Shown: piece by piece, positions 1-5,351 of the stretch
How positions within the stretch are numbered: the stretch's first letter is position 1
How the letters are laid out: each line of letters opens with the position of its first letter
Assembly: GCA_030589825.1 (NCBI GenBank)
Contig: JAUUZT010000052.1
Span: 1 to 6,148 of the forward strand
Source: Dehalococcoidia bacterium
GTDB lineage: Bacteria; Chloroflexota; Dehalococcoidia; GIF9; AB-539-J10
Reading direction: 5' to 3'
DNA: 6,148 nucleotides
The notes under the pieces: model-generated
Told to the model about the DNA's origin: nothing
What the model saw: only the letters and a program-made list of their open reading frames with translations
Database searches by the model: none
Program-made: the position numbers and the translations under genes

Positions 1-864
1 TTCGTCCACGTTTTTCTTATATTCATCCACGTCACCAAAGGTGGCGACATCCACCGCCATGACAAAGCTGTTCTGGAGATGCTCCGTGCCGCGTCTCCCT
101 TTCAAGACGGGTGCTACAATAGGAATGCCTGCAAGGACACTGGCCATGCACTCTATAACAAAGGATAGGCCTGAACCCTTGGCTCCTCCAGCAGGAAGCA
201 GTATCTTTGCTTTCGCTGGATCAGTGACCGGATTACCATTCTCATCGGTAGCCCAGCCTTCTGGTATCGGTAGGCCGTTCTCCAGTGCCAGCCTCAGCTT
301 TCCACGAGCGACAACGCTGGTTGCCATATCGAAAACAATGGGCTTATTGATTGCTGTTGGCAGAGAAAAGGCAATCGGATTGTTACTGACACCACCCGTC
401 CTGGCACCAAACGGGGCTGTACTGGGACAGCTTGCCACCGCGGCAACGCCAATAAGACCTTGTTGTGCTGCCATCCAGGCATAGTACCCCAGGGCACCCT
501 GGTGGGTGTTGTTACGTATCAGCCCCCAGCCGATGCCCAGCTTTTTTGCTTTCTCAATAACCCGCTCCATGGCGAAGGTGGTGACCACTGCACCGAAAGC
601 ATGGTCGGCCTCGACAAATATGGTCGCAGGGGTCTCTTTTATTACTTTTATCTCAGGCTTTGGATTCATGAGGCCTGTATCGGCATCCTTCATGTAATGG
701 GTGATGCGCATGACGCCATGAGAATCAACCCCTCGAAGGTTTGACCATACCAGTACCTCTGCCTCCTTCTCTGCATCATCAGGAGGCATCCCGGCCGCCG
801 TGAATACGTCGGTAGCGAACTTCTTCAATGGCTCCGCTGCTATTCTTATCGTACCCTGGTGCAT
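1..864 (-). CDS. Ldh_2-family malate/L-lactate/ureidoglycolate-type dehydrogenase (partial, 3' end outside window)
   Basis: Translation of the minus strand from ATG at 864-862 gives 288 uninterrupted codons to the window edge. The family normally has about 330-360 residues, so roughly the last 50-70 are missing. Members are soluble NAD(P)-dependent enzymes that interconvert 2-hydroxy acids and 2-oxo acids (malate, lactate, sulfolactate, ureidoglycolate). Visible family motifs are RGVDSHG (residues 44-50, His49), NNTHQGALGYY (about 118-128, His121), GVSNNPIAF before a conserved FDMATS (178-183) followed by ARGK, and GGAKGSG (about 226-232). His49 and His121 match the two conserved active-site-region histidines of the family. 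The start is supported by GTGAGG six bases upstream. The substrate cannot be told from the sequence. The gene is divergent from the P-type ATPase, and no functional link is evident. Family assignment is firm; exact activity is unknown. Confidence 0.93.
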   Translation of the reverse strand, partial: MHQGTIRIAAEPLKKFATDVFTAAGMPPDDAEKEAEVLVWSNLRGVDSHGVMRITHYMKDADTGLMNPKPEIKVIKETPATIFVEADHAFGAVVTTFAMERVIEKAKKLGIGWGLIRNNTHQGALGYYAWMAAQQGLIGVAAVASCPSTAPFGARTGGVSNNPIAFSLPTAINKPIVFDMATSVVARGKLRLALENGLPIPEGWATDENGNPVTDPAKAKILLPAGGAKGSGLSFVIECMASVLAGIPIVAPVLKGRRGTEHLQNSFVMAVDVATFGDVDEYKKNVDE

Positions 865-870
865 GTTAAT

Positions 871-876
871 CCTCAC
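871..876 (-). promoter_or_regulatory. Ribosome binding site of the dehydrogenase gene
   Basis: On the minus strand the sequence GTGAGG lies six bases before the ATG at 864-862, which fixes that codon as the start of the dehydrogenase. Confidence 0.75.
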
Positions 877-923
877 TTTATTCCGATATTTCTATATATT
901 TTATTTAATCACTCTTATCTCTC

Positions 924-929
924 ATTATA
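924..929 (-). promoter_or_regulatory. Possible -10 box for the leftward dehydrogenase gene
   Basis: The minus strand reads TATAAT here, about 60 bases upstream of the dehydrogenase start. No good -35 box accompanies it: at 18-base spacing only three of six positions match TTGACA. In such AT-rich DNA a perfect hexamer can occur by chance, so this is a weak call. Confidence 0.3.
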
Positions 930-956
930 TAACAGCGGGAAAGCTGATAGCTATGC

Positions 957-986
957 GTGACGTTTTAATCGTTGTCCATGTATAAT
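957..986 (+). promoter_or_regulatory. Probable sigma-70-type promoter of the P-type ATPase gene
   Basis: A perfect TATAAT lies at 981-986. GTGACG at 957-962 matches four of six positions of the TTGACA consensus, with an 18-base spacer. The inferred transcript would start near 993 and carry a leader of about 75 bases that includes the inverted repeat at 1017-1032. The -10 is convincing and the -35 is moderate. Confidence 0.5.
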
Positions 987-1016
987 CTAGCAATTACTTT
1001 ATGACTCAAGGGATAG

Positions 1017-1032
1017 CCATAACGGATTATGG
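1017..1032. repeat. Perfect inverted repeat in the leader of the P-type ATPase gene, candidate operator
   Basis: CCATAA and TTATGG form a perfect 6-bp inverted repeat around the four-base centre CGGA. A G-T wobble and an A-T pair can extend it by two positions. It lies between the likely promoter and the ribosome binding site, where a repressor site would block elongation, or where RNA could form a small hairpin. The stem is AT-rich and no U tract follows, so it is not a terminator. Function is inferred only from symmetry and position. Confidence 0.4.
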
Positions 1033-1056
1033 TTTATATAATATGGAATGGCAGAC

Positions 1057-1060
1057 GGAG
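1057..1060 (+). promoter_or_regulatory. Ribosome binding site that decides the P-type ATPase start
   Basis: GGAG lies eight bases before the ATG at 1069. The earlier in-frame ATG at 1048 has no purine-rich site at a usable distance, since GGA directly abuts it. The 1069 start is therefore preferred, shortening the longest possible reading frame by seven residues. Confidence 0.7.
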
Positions 1061-1068
1061 ATAATACG

Positions 1069-3825
1069 ATGTCCGAACATGATGATTTCTATTTAAAAAC
1101 GGTCAAAGAGTGCTTCGAAGTTTTTAAAACAACTGCAAAAGGGCTTTCGAATACTGATGCTCAAAAACGAGTCGCCCAATATGGCGAAAATCAACTCGTC
1201 ACCTTGGCAAAGACACCGTGGTGGTTACAGTTTCTGCTTCAATTTAAAGATGTGCTCGTCATTATCCTCGTTATAGCAGGAATCATTTCTTTTACTATCG
1301 GCAACATAAGCGGCGGTTCTATCATGTTCATAATCGTACTGATAAATGCGATTATCGGTTATTTCCAGGAACATAAGGCAGAAAATGTCATGGATTCTCT
1401 CAAGAAGCTGGTGCAGTCTCCTGCGAAGGTTTACAGAGATGGTGAATTGGTTGAACTGCCGCAGGTTAGGCTGGTACCAGGGGATATTCTATATCTTGAT
1501 GAAGGTGACAAAGTTCCTGCCGACGTTCGTATAATTGAATCATTTAACCTGAGGACCAATGACTTTTCTCTGACGGGCGAGTCAATGCCTCAAGAAAAAC
1601 ACAGTAATACTATAAAGAAAAAATCATCTCTACCGGACCGTGACAATATGGCCTTTCTCGGTACTACCGTAGCTACGGGTAATGCGAAAGGGGTAATCGT
1701 GGCAACGGGGATGAGTACAGAACTGGGAAGAATTGCAGGGCTGACACAGGTAGAAAAGAAATCCAAATCTCCTCTACAACTGGAAATGCAGTCTATCGCC
1801 AATAGAATTACTGTATTTGCCGTAATAATTGGCATCATGCTGTTCATGGTTACTATCTGGCAGGGGCTTGGCATGAATTTAGCACTTATCTACGCCCTGG
1901 GCATTGCGGTTGCCGTTGTACCACAGGCATTACCAATGCAAATCACGGTAGCCCTGTCAAATGGCGTAGCCCGTTTGGCTAAAAAGAATGCGGTCGTTAA
2001 GCGGCTGTCTTCCGTAGAAACCTTAGGCTCAACAAATGTTATTTGCACAGATAAAACGGGTACGCTAACCAAAAATGAGATGACCGTAAAATATATCTGG
2101 TTCGATGGACACCAATATGAAGTCTCGGGAGTTGGCTATGAGCCGGAGGGAGAAATAAGGGATTCCAGCGGGAAGAGACTGACGGAGCAGGAGATTAAAA
2201 AAATAGAACTCATGCTCGATACGGCCACTATGGCATCCAATGCAGAAATTCATAAACCTGATGATGATCACCCCGGCTGGTATCCCATTGGAGACCCAAC
2301 CGAAGCTGCACTTATCACCGTATCAACTAAGTTGGGGACGCGCTCTCCTGTGGAGGACGAAGAGAATCCGGAGCTCAAGGAGTTCCCCTTTGATTCTGAA
2401 CGAAAAAGGATGAGTTCTATTCGGCAGTTTGATGATAAGAGGGTCATCTGCATGAAAGGAGCCATCGGTTCTATTCTTTCGGTTAGCAAACACATCTATA
2501 AAGATGGTAAGGCAGTTAAGCTCACGCAGAAGGATACTGAGATGCTTAATACTCTTAACGTCGAATATTCCAGGAAAGCAATGCGCGTCCTGGCATTTGG
2601 ATACAGGGAACTTGAAGATGAGAAACATGATTACGAGATAGACGATATTGAGAGAAACATAACATTGTTAGGCTTGATGGCAATGAATGACCCTCCCAAA
2701 CAGGGGATGAAAGAGGCAATAGACAATGCGCATCAAGCCCATATCAAAACATACATAATGACAGGGGACCATGCCGTCACGGCGCAGGCAGTGGGAAAGC
2801 TGATTAACCTGTCTTCTGACAACGAGGATGCAGTTGTAATTACCGGAGATGAGCTTTCTGAAATAAAGGACGAAAAGCTGGCACAGATTATGGAAGGCCA
2901 TCAGTCGCTTATCTTCTCCCGGGTTTCCCCTGAAGATAAATTAAGAATCGTCAAAGTTTTAAAAAACAAAGGAGAGGTGGTTGCAGTTACCGGAGACGGG
3001 GTCAATGATGCTCCTGCTCTAAAAAGTGCCCACATCGGCGTCGCCATGGGAACTATTGGCACTGATGTTGCCAAGGAAGCCTCTGAACTTGTACTGCTGG
3101 ATGACAGCTTCTCAACGCTTGTATATGCAATAAGAGAAGGTAGAACGATTTACAACAACCTGAAGAAAACGATAATTGCCTCTCTGACCAGTAATGGTGC
3201 TGAGCTGGCTATTGTTCTTTTGGGGCTGGTTGGGGTAGCCTTGTTTGGCTGGCCAATCCCAATTCTGGTTATTCAAGTACTGGCGATTGATTTACTGGCT
3301 GAGATTTTACCGCTTACAGCGCTTACCTTTGATCGTGGTTCGAAGGATTTAATGACTTCTCCGCCCCGAAAACAGCAGGAACATATCCTGAACAAGAAGG
3401 TATTATATGAGATTCTATTCTTGGGATTCCTCATGGGAGCTCTTGGTTTTGTAAATTTCGTGGTGTTTATGCAGCGTACAGGGGCTGAACTTACAATTAC
3501 TCATGCTCTATACTCAAGGGCTACCACCTTAAGTTACGCTACTATTGTCTTCTGCCAGTTTGCCAATGTTTTATCCAGAAGGTATAACTATTATTCAATA
3601 TTCAACAGTAATTTTTGGAGTAACAAGAAGATGCTGTGGTCCATTGTGCTCTCGATTGGATTCACTATGATTGCGATATACACTCCATTTATCAACGGGT
3701 TTCTGGGATTTGCACCCTTGTCCCTCGGCGATTGGGGAACTGTTCTCGCTGCGGCAGCTATTTTTCTGGCAGCTCATGAAATCATCAAGGCTTTCAAACG
3801 CTCAAGAAGGAAAGTCACTGCATGA
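1069..3825 (+). CDS. Type-II (P2) P-type cation-transporting ATPase, ion specificity uncertain
   Basis: A 918-residue integral membrane pump that couples ATP hydrolysis to cation transport through an aspartyl-phosphate intermediate. In order: an N-terminal cation-ATPase domain (about 10-50); helices 1 and 2 (about 55-76, 83-103); actuator domain with TGES (169-172); helices 3 and 4 (about 247-296); phosphorylation motif DKTGT (328-332, Asp328); nucleotide-binding domain with DPTE (409-412), FDSERKRMS (441-449) and KGA (463-465); TGD (565-567); hinge TGDGVNDAP (641-649); then six C-terminal helices. Length and the single fused chain fit P2 pumps. The lack of CPC/CPH in helix 4 excludes heavy-metal P1B pumps. 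Cation-site positions differ from SERCA: helix 4 is PQALP (285-289) instead of PEGLP, helix 5 keeps SN..E (Asn709, Glu712), helix 6 has Asp741 and Glu745, and helix 8 has Gln830. Automatic naming as a calcium pump would be unsafe; a monovalent-cation or other substrate is possible. It appears to be transcribed alone. Confidence 0.95.
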   Translation: MSEHDDFYLKTVKECFEVFKTTAKGLSNTDAQKRVAQYGENQLVTLAKTPWWLQFLLQFKDVLVIILVIAGIISFTIGNISGGSIMFIIVLINAIIGYFQEHKAENVMDSLKKLVQSPAKVYRDGELVELPQVRLVPGDILYLDEGDKVPADVRIIESFNLRTNDFSLTGESMPQEKHSNTIKKKSSLPDRDNMAFLGTTVATGNAKGVIVATGMSTELGRIAGLTQVEKKSKSPLQLEMQSIANRITVFAVIIGIMLFMVTIWQGLGMNLALIYALGIAVAVVPQALPMQITVALSNGVARLAKKNAVVKRLSSVETLGSTNVICTDKTGTLTKNEMTVKYIWFDGHQYEVSGVGYEPEGEIRDSSGKRLTEQEIKKIELMLDTATMASNAEIHKPDDDHPGWYPIGDPTEAALITVSTKLGTRSPVEDEENPELKEFPFDSERKRMSSIRQFDDKRVICMKGAIGSILSVSKHIYKDGKAVKLTQKDTEMLNTLNVEYSRKAMRVLAFGYRELEDEKHDYEIDDIERNITLLGLMAMNDPPKQGMKEAIDNAHQAHIKTYIMTGDHAVTAQAVGKLINLSSDNEDAVVITGDELSEIKDEKLAQIMEGHQSLIFSRVSPEDKLRIVKVLKNKGEVVAVTGDGVNDAPALKSAHIGVAMGTIGTDVAKEASELVLLDDSFSTLVYAIREGRTIYNNLKKTIIASLTSNGAELAIVLLGLVGVALFGWPIPILVIQVLAIDLLAEILPLTALTFDRGSKDLMTSPPRKQQEHILNKKVLYEILFLGFLMGALGFVNFVVFMQRTGAELTITHALYSRATTLSYATIVFCQFANVLSRRYNYYSIFNSNFWSNKKMLWSIVLSIGFTMIAIYTPFINGFLGFAPLSLGDWGTVLAAAAIFLAAHEIIKAFKRSRRKVTA

Positions 3826-3890
3826 TTTATTAATGCCTGGATTTAGACATTAGTGCAATTAACGTTCCATCAGCTTTAGCCTCCCCTGAT

Positions 3891-3919
3891 TTGACAAAGT
3901 AGTGATAGCATACTATTAT
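3891..3919 (+). promoter_or_regulatory. Near-consensus sigma-70 promoter of the padR operon
   Basis: A perfect TTGACA at 3891-3896 and TATTAT (five of six) at 3914-3919 are separated by exactly 17 bases. Transcription would begin near 3926, giving a leader of about 130 bases before the PadR start. This is the strongest promoter in the window, and its -10 overlaps a dyad that could be the PadR operator. Confidence 0.75.
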
Positions 3920-3934
3920 TAACTTAACAATAAT
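3915..3934. repeat. Dyad overlapping the -10 and transcription start, candidate PadR operator
   Basis: ATTATT (3915-3920) and AATAAT (3929-3934) form a perfect 6-bp inverted repeat with an eight-base centre. A smaller TTAA-C-TTAA dyad lies inside it at 3919-3927. PadR dimers commonly bind spaced inverted repeats at their own promoters, and this position would block RNA polymerase. The surroundings are very AT-rich, so chance symmetry is a real alternative. Confidence 0.4.
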
Positions 3935-4043
3935 GCTAATCTATTAATATTGATAAGCAAACAAATCCAATTATCTGAGAATATGGTGTTTTCTGTAAAG
4001 CCACTAATCAGCGGAAAATGAAAAGACTTCATGCAGCATATCA

Positions 4044-4052
4044 GGGAGGTGA
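4044..4052 (+). promoter_or_regulatory. Strong ribosome binding site that points to a TTG start for PadR
   Basis: GGGAGGTGA is an almost ideal Shine-Dalgarno sequence, five bases before an in-frame TTG at 4058. The upstream in-frame ATG at 4031 has no comparable site, and starting there would place this strong site inside the coding sequence. Confidence 0.75.
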
Positions 4053-4057
4053 AAAAC

Positions 4058-4432
4058 TTGGTCGAAATAAACGAAGCAGATAAGAAAATTCAAAAGGAAC
4101 TGAACGCCGGCACATCAGCAATTGTCCTTTTAAATATCATGGACAGGGCGGTAAAACCGATGTACGGTTATCAGATTGCAAGGCATATTGAGACTTCCGT
4201 CGAAGATATGCCTATGACACATGGTTCGCTGTATCCAATACTGAGATCTCTCGAAAGCAATGGCCTGCTGGAAAGTGAAGTGGAACCTTCTATTTCAGGG
4301 CCACCACGACGCTATTATAAAATAACCGAATCCGGTCATGAGACTCTGAAAAGGTGGATAAAAATATGGTCTCAGACAAAAATATTTGTGGATACTATCA
4401 TGGAGGGAGAGTACGATGATACAAAGTATTAA
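4058..4432 (+). CDS. PadR-family transcriptional regulator
   Basis: A 124-residue winged-helix DNA-binding protein. Residues 18-41 carry the typical N-terminal helix pattern ending in YGYQIA (36-41). GSLYPILRSLESNGLL (56-71) is the recognition-helix signature of PadR proteins. GPPRRYYKITESG (81-93) forms the wing, followed by a C-terminal dimerisation helix. The short, single-domain form matches the small PadR subfamily (about 100-120 residues), which has no obvious separate ligand domain. The TTG start at 4058 is chosen because of the strong ribosome binding site before it; ATG at 4031 would add nine residues. It is first in an operon with the HAAS/sensor gene, which it overlaps by 17 bases. 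By family precedent it probably represses this operon, perhaps through the dyad at 3915-3934, and is controlled by the neighbouring membrane protein. Family assignment is firm; target and signal are inferred. Confidence 0.93.
   Translation: MVEINEADKKIQKELNAGTSAIVLLNIMDRAVKPMYGYQIARHIETSVEDMPMTHGSLYPILRSLESNGLLESEVEPSISGPPRRYYKITESGHETLKRWIKIWSQTKIFVDTIMEGEYDDTKY
4402..4409 (+). promoter_or_regulatory. Ribosome binding site of the HAAS/sensor gene, inside the PadR coding end
   Basis: GGAGGGAG lies six bases before the ATG at 4416 and is embedded in the last codons of PadR. It excludes the earlier in-frame ATG at 4386 as the start and suggests translational coupling between the two proteins. 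Confidence 0.8.
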
Positions 4433-5306
4433 TGAATATCTAAGGCAACTCAAGAAGGAACTCGACGGAAGCGACTCCGCTACAATCCAGGATGCTCTTT
4501 CTGACGCGGAGGAGCACTTGAGAACAGCCCTAAGTAGTGCCATTGAAGGTCAGCCTGGCGTATCGGAAACTGATGCCCTGCCACTGATTATTGAAAAGTA
4601 TGGCTCGCCAGTCGATATTGCCAAGGCGTATATGGAAATCGAAGAGCGGGTCCAACCGTTTTTTGTGAAACCAGTACATACAGATAAACGCTCAACCTTT
4701 GCACAATTCTTTGCTGTATTTGCTGACCCCAGGGCATGGGGAGCGCTCCTGTATCTACTATTTTCACTGGTTACGGGGATTATCTACTTCACCTGGGCAG
4801 TAACTGGAATATCAGTTTCCCTGGGATTGATGGTACTGATTATAGGGATACCGATTGCTGGCCTGTTTCTGCTTTCAACCAGAGGAATAGCACTGGTTGA
4901 AGGACGTATTGTGGAGGCTTTGCTGGGAATACGGATGCCGCGTCGCCCGCTTTTCTCCAGAGAAAATATCGGATGGTGGCCAAAACTCAAGGCACTGGTA
5001 ACAGATAAACGTACATGGACAACAATGGCTTACATGGTAGTGCAACTTCCACTTGGCATTTTTTACTTCACCGTGTTCGTTACCTTGATTGCTGTATCAC
5101 TATTTGGTATTGCCTCACCTGTCCTGCACCTGGGGTTTAACTTACCGGTATATTACGTTAACGGCGTTTTCTATTACCTGGCCGACTGGCTGCTGCCCGT
5201 GATGGTAATTTGTGGTGTTTTATTGGGTACACTGACCATGCACCTGTCCAGGTATATTGGGCGTCTGCATGGCATCATGGCAAAGAAATTACTGGTAAGA
5301 GTTTAA
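4416..5306 (+). CDS. HAAS-domain membrane protein with duplicated 'sensor' transmembrane region
   Basis: A 296-residue protein with two parts. Residues 1 to about 75 resemble the HAAS/DUF1700 helical domain: an opening YLRQLKKEL helix, then ALSDAEEHL, and a closing KYGSPVDIAKAYM segment. These domains are typically encoded beside PadR regulators. From about residue 104 on there are long hydrophobic segments (about 109-153, 202-238, 258-277) resembling the Pfam 'putative sensor' region that precedes histidine kinases in some Actinobacteria and archaea. Here no kinase follows. The membrane part is internally duplicated: residues 104-138 align without gaps to 197-231, sharing D-x-R-x-W and GI-x-YFT. 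The start is ATG 4416, set by GGAGGGAG within the PadR end. The gene overlaps padR by 17 bases and precedes the lipoprotein by 45 bases. Inferred role: an integral membrane sensor whose cytosolic HAAS domain controls PadR by direct contact. HAAS assignment is good, sensor-domain assignment is fair, and mechanism is hypothetical. Confidence 0.88.
   Translation: MIQSINEYLRQLKKELDGSDSATIQDALSDAEEHLRTALSSAIEGQPGVSETDALPLIIEKYGSPVDIAKAYMEIEERVQPFFVKPVHTDKRSTFAQFFAVFADPRAWGALLYLLFSLVTGIIYFTWAVTGISVSLGLMVLIIGIPIAGLFLLSTRGIALVEGRIVEALLGIRMPRRPLFSRENIGWWPKLKALVTDKRTWTTMAYMVVQLPLGIFYFTVFVTLIAVSLFGIASPVLHLGFNLPVYYVNGVFYYLADWLLPVMVICGVLLGTLTMHLSRYIGRLHGIMAKKLLVRV
4725..5108 (+). repeat. Internal protein duplication in the sensor region (two copies, 93 residues apart)
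   Basis: Copy one is residues 104-138 (4725-4829) and copy two is residues 197-231 (5004-5108). A gapless alignment keeps Asp, Arg and Trp in D-x-R-x-W, then Tyr113/206, Leu118/211, Gly121/214, Ile122/215, Tyr-Phe-Thr 124-126/217-219, Val-Thr 129-130/222-223 and Val-Ser-Leu 134-136/227-229. The similarity is in protein, not obviously in DNA, so the duplication is old. Confidence 0.75.
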
Positions 5307-5338
5307 ACGGTTAATAAAACTACAGAATAAAGAACCAT

Positions 5339-5342
5339 GGAG
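5339..5342 (+). promoter_or_regulatory. Ribosome binding site of the lipoprotein gene
   Basis: GGAG ends nine bases before the ATG at 5352. The alternative in-frame ATG at 5337 has only a weak AAAGAA upstream and would add five residues including acidic ones before the signal peptide, so 5352 is preferred. Confidence 0.6.
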
Positions 5343-5351
5343 AAAGATTCA

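Noticed and set aside
41..744. Rightward reading frames of 60-150 codons across 41-744
   Set aside because: They lie opposite the well-supported dehydrogenase gene on the minus strand, lack family motifs and have no ribosome sites; they are shadows.
800..985. Short rightward frame of 61 codons over the dehydrogenase start and the intergenic region
   Set aside because: It runs through the start of the dehydrogenase and AT-rich promoter DNA. Its hydrophobic look comes from AT-rich codons, and no ribosome site precedes it.
1037..1042. Second TATAAT box just upstream of the ATPase start
   Set aside because: No -35 match lies at 16-18 bases, and transcription would begin at or after the ribosome binding site, so it is unlikely to be a used promoter.
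1069..3825. Naming the pump a calcium-transporting or heavy-metal ATPase
   Set aside because: Heavy-metal pumps need CPC-type helix 4 motifs, which are absent. The calcium call is not safe because helix 4, 6 and 8 site residues differ from SERCA.
3826..3890. Terminator after the P-type ATPase gene
   Set aside because: Only a 5-bp TAATG/CATTA pairing with a 12-base loop is visible (about 3829-3856), with no GC-rich stem and no T tract. No intrinsic terminator can be supported.
3967..3986. Imperfect dyad (CCA..TAT / ATA TGG) in the padR leader, resembling the repeat upstream of the ATPase
   Set aside because: It needs a two-base bulge on one side and shares only TATGG-like half-sites with 1017-1032. 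It is too weak to claim a shared operator.
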